Below, piece by piece: positions 7,298 to 14,087 of a stretch of 16,573 nucleotides of DNA (position 1 is its first letter; every line of letters starts with the position of its first letter). The DNA comes from Hungatella sp. UBA3147 (GTDB lineage Bacteria; Bacillota; Clostridia; Lachnospirales; Lachnospiraceae), in the NCBI GenBank assembly GCA_002365025.1, contig DEYX01000378.1, positions 1-16,573 on the forward strand, written 5' to 3'. The notes beneath the pieces are model-generated. The model did not search any database and was not told where the DNA came from. It saw only the letters and a list, made by a program, of their open reading frames with translations. The translations under genes were made by a program, and so were the position numbers.

Positions 7298-7340
7298 AAT
7301 AAAACAAGGAGTCCGGATCCTTGATAAGTGTCCGAACTCC
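7298..7340 (-). terminator. Intrinsic terminator of pyrG
   Basis: On the minus strand, GGAGTTCGGA and TCCGGACTCC (plus-strand positions 7331-7340 and 7308-7317) pair over 10 bp with one G-U, enclosing a 13-nt loop. TTGTTTTATTG follows. It lies 25 bp after the pyrG stop and separates pyrG from the liv promoter downstream on the same strand. Confidence 0.88.
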
Positions 7341-7364
7341 CTATTTTATGTTATAATCTAATAG

Positions 7365-8969
7365 TTAACTGTTTTCACTGGCCGCACGTATGAACTCCCG
7401 AAACAGCGGATGAGGTCTGTTAGGCCTTGATTTAAACTCCGGATGTGCCTGTGTGGCGATGAACCAGGGATGAGATGGAATTTCTATCATTTCCACGATC
7501 CGTCCATCCGGGGAGATACCGGAAAGCTTCATCCCGGCGTTTGCCAGATCATTGCGGTAATCATTGTTTACTTCATAGCGGTGTCTGTGACGCTCATGGA
7601 TCAGCTCTTCCCCATATACTTCATAAGCCTTGGAGGATTTGTCCAGCATACAGGGATAGGAGCCAAGTCTCAGTGTGCCTCCGATGTCCTCGATGCCGTT
7701 CTGGTCCGGCATTAAGTGGATGACCGGGTGAGTAGTGTCTTCATCAAGCTCTGAGGTGTGCGCGTCGCTAAAGCCTGCTACGTGGCGTGCAAATTCCACG
7801 ATGGCCATCTGCATTCCAAGACAGAGGCCAAGGAATGGGATGTTGTTTTCCCGGGCATAACGGATGGATGAGATCTTTCCTTCAATACCGCGGCTGCCAA
7901 AACCGCCGGGGACCAGAATTCCGTCCACATCACTAAAATGGCTGGCCGCGTTTTCATCGGTAACAAGTTCTGAATCGATCCATTTAATATGAACCTTCAC
8001 CCGGTGGAAGACACTTCCGTGTTTTAATGCTTCCACCACGGAAATATAGGCATCGTGAAGCTGAATGTATTTGCCAACCAGGGCGACCGTCACTTCTTTT
8101 TCCGGATGCTTCCAGTTTTCGATCATTAAGGTCCAGTCCGCCAGGTCTGGTTTGGGGCAGGGAAGGTTTAAGCTTTCACAAGCGACTTCAGCTAAATGTT
8201 CTTCCTCCATGGCAAGAGGAAGCTCATACAATACTTCCACATCCAGGTTTTGGAGTACATGGGTTTTGGGAACGTTACAGAATTGTGCGATTTTGCTTCG
8301 GATTCCGTCATCAAGGGGCAGTTCGGAACGGCATACAATGATGTCGGGTTGGATCCCCATCCCCTGTAAGTCTTTTACACTGGACTGGGTGGGTTTGGTT
8401 TTCAGTTCGCCGGAAACCTTTAGATATGGAACCAGGGTCACGTGGATGAGAATGACGTTTTCGTGGCCTGCTTCGTGTTGGAATTGACGGATTGCCTCAA
8501 GGAATGGCTGGCTCTCGATGTCGCCTACCGTTCCGCCTACTTCTATGATGGCGATCTCTGTTTCAGAGGAGTTGCTGTTGCTGCAGTGAAAACGGCTTTT
8601 GATTTCGTCGGTAATGTGAGGGATAACCTGTACGGTGCCTCCCCCGAAGTCCCCGCGCCGTTCACGGGTCAGTACGGTCCAGTAGACCTTACCGGTAGTA
8701 ACGTTGGAATTTTGAGTCAGATTTTCGTCGATAAATCGTTCGTAATGGCCAAGGTCGAGATCGGTTTCAGCACCGTCCTCGGTGACGAAAACCTCACCAT
8801 GCTGCACTGGATTCATGGTGCCCGGATCAATGTTGATGTACGGATCAAATTTCTGCATGGTGACCTTATAGCCTCTGGCCTTAAGCAGACGTCCAAGAGA
8901 TGCTGCGGTAATACCTTTGCCAAGCCCGGATACAACTCCTCCGGTGACAAATACGTATTTCACTGACAT
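7365..8969 (-). CDS. pyrG: CTP synthase (glutamine-hydrolysing)
   Basis: Converts UTP to CTP using ATP and ammonia released from glutamine, the last step of pyrimidine nucleotide synthesis. The full-length 534-aa protein has the N-terminal synthase domain (about 1-265) starting KYVFVTGGVVSGLGKG, a P-loop-like nucleotide site, with FDPYINIDPGTMNPVQHGEVFVTEDGAETDLDLGHYERF and the EVGGTVGDIE block. A class I glutamine amidotransferase domain follows (about 295-534), with oxyanion GGFGSRG, nucleophile Cys383 in GLCLGMQ and His509/Glu511 in HPEF. All catalytic residues are present. The ATG has AGGAGG 10 bp upstream. It is monocistronic: a terminator lies directly downstream and the divergent ftsH gene is on the other side. 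I see no pyrimidine-sensing attenuator in the short leader. Confidence 0.98.
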   Translation of the reverse strand: MSVKYVFVTGGVVSGLGKGITAASLGRLLKARGYKVTMQKFDPYINIDPGTMNPVQHGEVFVTEDGAETDLDLGHYERFIDENLTQNSNVTTGKVYWTVLTRERRGDFGGGTVQVIPHITDEIKSRFHCSNSNSSETEIAIIEVGGTVGDIESQPFLEAIRQFQHEAGHENVILIHVTLVPYLKVSGELKTKPTQSSVKDLQGMGIQPDIIVCRSELPLDDGIRSKIAQFCNVPKTHVLQNLDVEVLYELPLAMEEEHLAEVACESLNLPCPKPDLADWTLMIENWKHPEKEVTVALVGKYIQLHDAYISVVEALKHGSVFHRVKVHIKWIDSELVTDENAASHFSDVDGILVPGGFGSRGIEGKISSIRYARENNIPFLGLCLGMQMAIVEFARHVAGFSDAHTSELDEDTTHPVIHLMPDQNGIEDIGGTLRLGSYPCMLDKSSKAYEVYGEELIHERHRHRYEVNNDYRNDLANAGMKLSGISPDGRIVEMIEIPSHPWFIATQAHPEFKSRPNRPHPLFREFIRAASENS

Positions 8970-9019
8970 AACAGTGTAACCTCCTTTTGTAATGGTATGG
9001 GAATATTTTTAAAAAAGAA

Positions 9020-9048
9020 ATTATACAGCTATTCTTTGAAAAAATCCA
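9020..9048 (-). promoter_or_regulatory. Possible pyrG promoter
   Basis: A perfect -10 TATAAT on the minus strand (9020-9025) lies about 50 bp upstream of the pyrG ATG. The best -35 at 17-bp spacing is TGGATT (9043-9048), which matches the consensus at only three positions, so the call rests mainly on the -10 and on position. The rest of the 284-bp divergent gap is AT-rich. Confidence 0.45.
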
Positions 9049-9173
9049 GTGTCTTATGAAAAAACTAAGAATATAAAGTATAAGATATTGTATGAAAGCA
9101 TTCTTATGGTAAAAATTCATGGCTGTTAAATAAAACCAGCCCAGGTGTTTATAAGGATTTAATAATTCTTTTC

Positions 9174-9202
9174 TTGATTTATGGGGAAACTGACACTATA
9201 AT
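9174..9202 (+). promoter_or_regulatory. Sigma-A-type promoter of ftsH
   Basis: -35 TTGATT (9174-9179) and -10 TATAAT (9197-9202) with exactly 17 bp between them. The predicted start near 9209 leaves a leader of about 45 nt before the ftsH ATG at 9254. No competing promoter of this quality is seen on the plus strand in the gap. Confidence 0.8.
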
Positions 9203-9253
9203 GATAGAGGTATAAAATGGGTAGAAACTATCCGGATTGGAGAATTCACACAG

Positions 9254-11236
9254 ATGGATAACAAGAATCAAAATAATAATAATAAGATGCCGAAGAATAC
9301 CCAGGCCATCGCCATATGGGTCATCGCGTTTCTTATTGCGGTAGCAGGGATTTCTTATCTGCACGGCGCGATTACGACGAGGACCAATAAAGAACTGAGC
9401 TACGATACCTTTATGAATATGGTAGATCAAAAACAGGTGGAGTCGGTTAATGTAGAAGATACGAAGATTACCATAAACCCCAAGAAAACCTGGGAAGGAT
9501 ATAAACCTGGCGTTACCTATTATACGGTAAGGATGGACAACGATTTAAATCTGGCGGAGCGCCTTCGCACTGCCGGAGTGGAAACCCTTAGGACCCGCCG
9601 TGACGGCAACTTTTTCATTCAGACCATTGTCAGTTATCTGCTCTTGTTTGCAGCTATGGGATTCCTTTTGAACTTCATGATGCGCAGGGTCGGCGGCGGC
9701 GGACTCATGGGAGTTGGAAAGAGCAATGCCAAAGTTTATGTACAGAAGGAAACAGGTATTACCTTTAAAGATGTAGCGGGGGAAGATGAGGCTAAGGAAT
9801 CCTTAACTGAAATCGTGGATTTCCTCCATAATCCGGGAAAATATACAAAGATCGGAGCAAAGCTTCCTAAGGGAGCGCTTCTTGTAGGACCTCCAGGAAC
9901 GGGAAAAACCCTGCTTGCCAAGGCGGTTGCAGGAGAGGCACATGTTCCCTTTTATTCTCTGTCCGGTTCTGATTTTGTAGAGATGTTTGTAGGTGTGGGA
10001 GCGTCCCGTGTCCGGGATTTGTTTAAGCAGGCCCAGGAATCTGCTCCCTGTATTATTTTTATAGATGAGGTAGATGCCATCGGTAAGAGCCGTGATTCCA
10101 GATTCGGCGGAGGAAATGATGAGAGAGAGCAGACCTTAAACCAGCTGCTTTCTGAGATGGATGGTTTTGATTCCTCAAAGGGACTTTTAGTGCTTGCAGC
10201 AACCAACCGGCCTGAAATCCTGGATCCTGCGCTTCTCCGCCCAGGCCGTTTTGACCGGCGGATTATCGTGGATAAGCCGGATCTAAAAGGCCGTGTGGAT
10301 ATCTTAAAGGTTCATGCCCGGGATGTGCTTCTTGACGATACCGTTGATTTAGATGCCATTGCTCTGGCTACCTCAGGAGCCGTTGGTTCCGATCTTGCCA
10401 ACATGATTAATGAATCCGCCATCCTGGCAGTGAAAAACGGCCGTCATGCGGTGGCACAGAAGGATTTATTTGAGGCTGTGGAAGTGGTGCTTGTAGGTAA
10501 AGAGAAAAAGGACCGTGTTCTTAACAAAGAGGAACGGCGCATTGTTTCTTATCATGAAGTGGGACACGCCCTGGTCAGCGCCCTTCAAAAAGATTCGGAG
10601 CCTGTGCAGAAGATCACCATTGTTCCAAGAACCATGGGTGCTTTGGGATATGTAATGCATGTACCGGAAGAAGAAAAATTCTTAAACTCCAGGAAAGAAC
10701 TTCATGCCATGCTGGTAGGCTATCTGGCCGGCCGTGCGGCAGAGGAGATCGTCTTTGACACCGTTACCACCGGAGCGGCGAATGATATTGAACAGGCTAC
10801 CAAGGTAGCGCGTGCTATGATCACCCAGTACGGTATGTCGGAGAAATTCGGACTTATGGGCCTGGCATCAAGGGAAGACCAGTACTTAAGCGGACGTACC
10901 GTTATGAACTGTGCAGAAGCCACTGCTTCCCAGGTGGATGATGAAGTCATGAAGATGCTGAAAGAAGCATATGAAGAGGCCAAGAGCCTTCTCTCAGAAA
11001 ACCGGGATGTAATGGATAAGATCGCGGAATTCCTGATCGAGAGAGAGACCATTACCGGTAAGGAATTCATGAAGATATTCCGGGAGGCAAAGGGAATTCC
11101 GGAGCCGAAGGAAGAAAATAAGGATTCTGAAAATGGGGAAGTGTCAAAGGAAGAGGAAGACGGCCTTTCTGATTGGACAGAAGAAAAGAAGGAAATGAAA
11201 GAATCCGTAATTGATGTTGGAAACGTTAAAGATTAA
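9254..11236 (+). CDS. ftsH: ATP-dependent membrane zinc metalloprotease FtsH
   Basis: Membrane-anchored AAA+ protease that unfolds and degrades misfolded membrane proteins and short-lived regulators. The 660-aa protein has a short polar N terminus, TM1 (about 18-38), an extracytoplasmic domain (about 39-118) and TM2 (about 120-143). The AAA domain has Walker A GPPGTGKT (212-219), Walker B with Asp271-Glu272 in IIFIDEVDAIG, and the second region of homology ATNRPEILDPALLRPGRFDRR. The M41 protease domain has the zinc motif HEVGH (His434, Glu435, His438) and third ligand Asp511 in AANDIEQAT. The tail after about 615 is highly charged and acidic (many Glu/Lys), as in other Gram-positive FtsH. GGAG lies 11 bp before the ATG. 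It has its own promoter and terminator and is not next to tilS-hpt, the usual Firmicutes neighbours, so a paralog elsewhere is possible. Confidence 0.97.
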   Translation: MDNKNQNNNNKMPKNTQAIAIWVIAFLIAVAGISYLHGAITTRTNKELSYDTFMNMVDQKQVESVNVEDTKITINPKKTWEGYKPGVTYYTVRMDNDLNLAERLRTAGVETLRTRRDGNFFIQTIVSYLLLFAAMGFLLNFMMRRVGGGGLMGVGKSNAKVYVQKETGITFKDVAGEDEAKESLTEIVDFLHNPGKYTKIGAKLPKGALLVGPPGTGKTLLAKAVAGEAHVPFYSLSGSDFVEMFVGVGASRVRDLFKQAQESAPCIIFIDEVDAIGKSRDSRFGGGNDEREQTLNQLLSEMDGFDSSKGLLVLAATNRPEILDPALLRPGRFDRRIIVDKPDLKGRVDILKVHARDVLLDDTVDLDAIALATSGAVGSDLANMINESAILAVKNGRHAVAQKDLFEAVEVVLVGKEKKDRVLNKEERRIVSYHEVGHALVSALQKDSEPVQKITIVPRTMGALGYVMHVPEEEKFLNSRKELHAMLVGYLAGRAAEEIVFDTVTTGAANDIEQATKVARAMITQYGMSEKFGLMGLASREDQYLSGRTVMNCAEATASQVDDEVMKMLKEAYEEAKSLLSENRDVMDKIAEFLIERETITGKEFMKIFREAKGIPEPKEENKDSENGEVSKEEEDGLSDWTEEKKEMKESVIDVGNVKD

Positions 11237-11253
11237 TGGTTGAGAATCGTCAG

Positions 11254-11296
11254 GCAGCTGATGCATGGATAGAGCCGTGCAGCAGCTGCTTTTTTT
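11254..11296 (+). terminator. Intrinsic terminator of ftsH
   Basis: GCAGCTG (11254-11260) and CAGCTGC (11283-11289) form the base of an imperfect stem that can extend inward (GCA/TGC and GG/CC pairs), followed directly by seven T. It begins 17 bp after the ftsH stop. Confidence 0.9.
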
Positions 11297-11334
11297 GCCT
11301 TTGTCGTATGATTAAAGTATTATATAAATGGTAA

Positions 11335-11362
11335 TTTACTCAATTTTATATTATTATATAAT
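11335..11362 (+). promoter_or_regulatory. Possible promoter upstream of a terminator-like hairpin
   Basis: -35-like TTTACT (11335-11340; four of six consensus bases), 16-bp spacer and perfect -10 TATAAT (11357-11362). The surroundings are very AT-rich, so chance matches are easy. If active, its transcript would run into the hairpin at 11416-11447. Confidence 0.35.
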
Positions 11363-11415
11363 CTAAGATTATTATTTTTTAATCCAAAGGGCATTGCTTA
11401 AGGAGGATACAAAAG

Positions 11416-11447
11416 CATCTAAAGGAACAACCATTAGGTGTTTTTTT
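11416..11447 (+). terminator. Terminator-like hairpin in the intergenic region
   Basis: CATCTAA (11416-11422) pairs with TTAGGTG (11434-11440; one G-U), extended inward by GG/CC (11424-11425/11431-11432) across an A-A mismatch, with loop AACAA. Seven T follow directly. An isolated AAGGAGG lies at 11400-11406 with no start codon at usable distance. It could end a short leader or small RNA, or be left over from a lost gene. Confidence 0.55.
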
Positions 11448-11556
11448 AGTTCACCCACCAATAACTATCCAAAGGTATACCGTGTAAATATGGCAGATGG
11501 ATGAAAGAGAGATCAAAAGATTGTGGAGTATGGGAGTTGATAATGCCGATGGTATA

Positions 11557-11603
11557 TTGCTTGAATATACAATTTTTATATAATAGCTGATTAAAAATCA
11601 GCT
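11557..11603 (+). promoter_or_regulatory. Possible promoter with palindrome at its start site
   Basis: -35-like TTGCTT (11557-11562), 16-bp spacer, and -10 TATAAT (11579-11584). Immediately after it is the perfect palindrome AGCTGATT-AAA-AATCAGCT (11585-11603), which would overlap the transcription start. That position fits a repressor operator or a 5'-end stem-loop. The -35 also lies between the arms of another inverted repeat, GTATAT (11552-11557) and ATATAC (11565-11570). Elements are seen; function is inferred. Confidence 0.45.
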
Positions 11604-11618
11604 TGTTAAATGCATAAT

Positions 11619-11656
11619 AACGAAAGAAATGTAAGTGAAAAACGAAAGAAATGTAA
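11619..11656 (+). promoter_or_regulatory. Tandem 16-bp direct repeat, probable activator operator of the sugar operon
   Basis: AACGAAAGAAATGTAA occurs exactly twice, at 11619-11634 and 11641-11656, with a 22-bp period (about two helical turns, same DNA face). The downstream copy ends 15 bp before a perfect -10 TATAAT (11672-11677) and covers the position where a -35 would be; the bases there (AAATGT) are a poor -35. This geometry resembles the promoter-proximal half-site pair of AraC-type activators. AraC-type response regulators often control carbohydrate ABC operons in Lachnospiraceae, but no regulator gene lies in the window. Confidence 0.6.
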
Positions 11657-11671
11657 ATTTATTATATAAAA

Positions 11672-11677
11672 TATAAT
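11672..11677 (+). promoter_or_regulatory. -10 box of the probable operon promoter
   Basis: Perfect TATAAT without a recognisable -35, suggesting activator dependence through the adjacent direct repeats. A second TATAAT lies at 11695-11700 and could be used instead. The predicted leader to the ATG at 11814 is about 110-130 nt. Confidence 0.4.
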
Positions 11678-11813
11678 TTTTTTGTACTTGATTATATAAT
11701 AATTGCTTAAACCTATAAAAAATTGAACATTTAAGATATTAAATTAATCTGCTAAGATAAGAGTGCTTACGAAGCAGTAACAAGAGGAGAACAGAGAATA
11801 GGAGAGCGAGCTT

Positions 11814-13133
11814 ATGAAAGCAAAAAAAGTATTGGGTGTTTTGTTGGTTACGGCAATGACGGGTATTTCTCTATTGGGGTGCGGAAAAGGAGAAAATGGA
11901 GAGACAAGTGCAGCGGCTAGCAGTGTGAGCAGTGATGCAGGCAGCACAAAAGGAGCAGATAAAGGGGAGAAGGCTAATCTTCTTTTATGGATGCCTCCAT
12001 TTGGAACAGGAGATTCCCTGGATAAGGAATTCTGGACTAAGACATTAGAGCCGTGGGCGAAAGAGAATAATGTGAAATTATCGATTGAAATTACACCATG
12101 GGGGAATTATGAAGAAAAATATCTGACAGGTTTCTCCTCTGGCGAAGGCCCGGATGTAGGCTATATGTATCTGGAAATGTTCAATGATTTTATTGAGATG
12201 GGAACACTGGCAGATGTAGATGGTTATTTCACTCAGGAAGAGAAGGATAATTATCTCTACTTTGATCAGGGGAACATGAAAGGTGGACAGTATGCAATTC
12301 CATTTATTGTAGGGAATGCGAGAATTCCATATTTCAACATGGACATTTTAAAGGCAGCAGGAATAACAGAGCTGCCCAAGACATGGGATGAACTGACCCA
12401 GGTTCTGGTGCAGGTGAAAGAAGCCAATCTGGGAAATGTAATACCGTTTGCACAGGAATGGGCGGATCCGGCAATCGGGGCATTAAATAATATCTATTAT
12501 CCTTATCTATGGCAGGCCGGTGGAGATATCTATAATAAAGACGGCAGCAAGGTTGCACTGATGGATAATGGCGCAGCTGTGGAGGCGGCGCAGTTCCTTT
12601 ATGATTTGAAATTCAAATATGGTGTGCTTACTGATGAAAGTTTGGCGTTGTCCGGGGATGATGTGAGAACCCAGTTCTGTGAAGACCGTATAGCAGTAGC
12701 CTCTATGGATGCAAAATCGGCAGGTGTTTTAACTGATGCTGGCATTAACTGGTCATTTATTCCTAGTTTTGAAAAAGAGACAAAGGCTACATGGGTAGCA
12801 TCCGATGCGTTGATTGTTAGCAATGCATGTAAAAATAAAGAATTAGCCGTGAAACTTATTAAGTACATGACGTCTGCACCAGTGATGTCAAGCTTCCATA
12901 AAGAAATTGCCGGATTCCCTCCGATTACTAAGGATGAGGAATATAATGATAACCCAGTGTTTAAGGACATGTATGAGACTCAGAATGAATATTTACATAC
13001 CCTGCCTGTTGCAAATGGTTCCTTTAAAGTCATGGATACGTTATACAAGAATTTACAGCTGATGATGTTAGGAGACTTAACGCCGGAAGAGGCGATTCAG
13101 AAAACAGTAGAATATTCAGAAAGTATTAATTAG
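11814..13133 (+). CDS. Carbohydrate ABC transporter substrate-binding lipoprotein (family 1)
   Basis: Extracellular sugar receptor of an ABC importer. The 439-aa protein begins with a lipoprotein signal, MKAKK-hydrophobic-LLGC, with the lipidated Cys at residue 23 and a Ser/Ala/Gly-rich linker to about residue 45. The rest is a type of MalE/UgpB-like binding protein: FSSGEGPDVGYMYLEMFNDFIEMGTLADVDGYF (the early GPDV motif of the family), a YAIPFIVGNARIPYFNMDILKAAGI segment typical of the first hinge region, and aromatic residues suited to stacking on sugars. AGGAG lies 9 bp before the ATG. It is the first gene of an operon with two permeases and a GH123-like protein. The sugar ligand cannot be read from sequence; the downstream enzyme hints at a GalNAc-containing oligosaccharide, which is inference. 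Confidence 0.93.
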   Translation: MKAKKVLGVLLVTAMTGISLLGCGKGENGETSAAASSVSSDAGSTKGADKGEKANLLLWMPPFGTGDSLDKEFWTKTLEPWAKENNVKLSIEITPWGNYEEKYLTGFSSGEGPDVGYMYLEMFNDFIEMGTLADVDGYFTQEEKDNYLYFDQGNMKGGQYAIPFIVGNARIPYFNMDILKAAGITELPKTWDELTQVLVQVKEANLGNVIPFAQEWADPAIGALNNIYYPYLWQAGGDIYNKDGSKVALMDNGAAVEAAQFLYDLKFKYGVLTDESLALSGDDVRTQFCEDRIAVASMDAKSAGVLTDAGINWSFIPSFEKETKATWVASDALIVSNACKNKELAVKLIKYMTSAPVMSSFHKEIAGFPPITKDEEYNDNPVFKDMYETQNEYLHTLPVANGSFKVMDTLYKNLQLMMLGDLTPEEAIQKTVEYSESIN

Positions 13134-13143
13134 TGGTCCATGA

Positions 13144-13175
13144 TCTGCCTGACAGAATCTGATTCGTCAGGCAGA
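13144..13175 (+). other. Strong intercistronic stem-loop after the binding-protein gene
   Basis: TCTGCCTGAC (13144-13153) and GTCAGGCAGA (13166-13175) pair perfectly over 10 bp. The loop itself pairs further (GAAT 13055+100 i.e. 13155-13158 with ATTC 13162-13165, triloop CTG). It is followed by ACTTTATCC, not a full T-run, so partial termination or 3'-end protection is likelier than complete termination. It lies 10 bp after the binding-protein stop and 30 bp before the permease start. Confidence 0.8.
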
Positions 13176-13205
13176 ACTTTATCCAGGCAAAAGGAAGGGA
13201 AGTCT

Positions 13206-14087
13206 ATGAAGCACAAACAAAAAGAGGCTTTAACCGGTATCGCGTATGTACTGCCCAGCTTTATACTGATTATGGTTTTTTCTTTAGTCCCCATTATCAT
13301 GAATGTTTATTTCAGCTTTACTAAATATAATATTTTGCAGCCAGCCCAGTTCGTGGGTCTTAAAAATTATGCCAGGATGCTTAAGGATACTTATATCTGG
13401 GCGTCGTTAAAGAATACAGCCATATTTACGCTCATCACAGTGCCTGCACAGACGATGCTTTCGTTGATATTTGCGGCAGTTATTGCAGAGCGGTTCCAAA
13501 CCAGATTTGGGAATTTTGTTAAAAGTTCGTTGTTTATTCCCGTTATCGCTTCTGCGATCCTGGTTGGTACTTTATGGTCGATTCTGTTAAGTCCCACAGG
13601 TGTTGTGAATCATGTGCTGGGTCTTTTCGGTATTCCGCATATCAACTGGCTGGGCGGAAAGTCTACTTCACTGATCAGCATCTGCATTACCAGCATCTGG
13701 AAGAATGTAGGATACTTTCTGGTGATTTATTATGCGGGAATCATGAACATTCCGCGGAGTCTATATGAAGCGGCTGAGGTAGATGGTGCATCAACCGTAC
13801 AGAACTTTATATATATTACACTTCCCAGCCTGTCCAGCGTGACGTTCCTGGTAGTGACTCTGGGTACGATCTGGTCATTTCAGGTATTCGATCTGGTGTA
13901 TACCATGACAGGCGGCGGTCCCGGTATGAGCACGGTTACTTTGGTGCTGACAATTTATAATACGGCATTTAAGGAATATAACATGGGATATGCAAGTGCT
14001 ATCGCCCTGCTCATGTTTGTATTTGTACTGTTTATATCATTTATGCAGAAATTATTATTAAGGGACAGAGGGGAGGAGGCAGCATGA
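13206..14087 (+). CDS. Sugar ABC transporter permease (MalF/UgpA type)
   Basis: First membrane subunit of the carbohydrate importer. It is a hydrophobic 293-aa protein with about six membrane segments and the binding-protein-dependent transport loop EAAEVDGASTVQNFIYITLP (Glu188 starts the EAA motif), which docks the ATPase. I place the start at ATG 13206, preceded by AAGGAAGGGAAG, giving the family-typical start MKHKQKEALTGIAYVLPSFI. An in-frame ATG at 13140 would add 22 polar residues encoded by the stem-loop at 13144-13175 and has no ribosome site. The gene's last four bases overlap the next start (ATGA), so the two permeases are probably translationally coupled. Confidence 0.95.
   Translation: MKHKQKEALTGIAYVLPSFILIMVFSLVPIIMNVYFSFTKYNILQPAQFVGLKNYARMLKDTYIWASLKNTAIFTLITVPAQTMLSLIFAAVIAERFQTRFGNFVKSSLFIPVIASAILVGTLWSILLSPTGVVNHVLGLFGIPHINWLGGKSTSLISICITSIWKNVGYFLVIYYAGIMNIPRSLYEAAEVDGASTVQNFIYITLPSLSSVTFLVVTLGTIWSFQVFDLVYTMTGGGPGMSTVTLVLTIYNTAFKEYNMGYASAIALLMFVFVLFISFMQKLLLRDRGEEAA

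Larger units (their letters stand above)
11297..11813. other. AT-rich intergenic region without a convincing gene
   Basis: About 500 bp between the ftsH terminator and the sugar-transport operon, clearly richer in A+T than the flanking genes. I find no supported protein gene; the longest plus-strand candidate is a 28-codon ORF at 11497-11583 without a good ribosome site. It holds two promoter-like elements, a terminator-like hairpin, a perfect palindrome, a tandem 16-bp direct repeat (listed separately) and four exact copies of ATTATATAA (11319, 11353, 11661, 11691). The last 130 bp form the probable leader of the operon. Confidence 0.75.

Noticed and set aside
8065..8487. 140-codon plus-strand ORF opposite pyrG
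   Set aside because: Antisense shadow of conserved coding sequence with low-complexity, compositionally odd protein.
8442..8966. 174-codon plus-strand ORF opposite pyrG
   Set aside because: Antisense shadow of a highly conserved gene; no ribosome site and no recognisable domain.
8970..9030. Pyrimidine-sensing attenuator of the kind known for Bacillus pyrG
   Set aside because: No GGGC-type start and no terminator hairpin is visible in the short leader.
11400..11440. Leader peptide after the AAGGAGG at 11400
   Set aside because: No ATG, GTG or TTG lies at a usable distance downstream before the hairpin.
11300..11813. Catabolite-control (cre) site upstream of the sugar operon
   Set aside because: I found no sequence fitting the TGNAANCGNTNNCA pattern; the direct repeats are not palindromic.
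11744..11947. Minus-strand ORF spanning the leader and signal-peptide region of the binding protein
   Set aside because: Overlaps a clear lipoprotein start on the other strand and has no ribosome site.
13140..13205. N-terminal extension of the first sugar permease from ATG 13140
   Set aside because: It lies in a strong stem-loop, has no ribosome site, and adds polar residues atypical of the family; ATG 13206 has a good ribosome site and the family-typical start.
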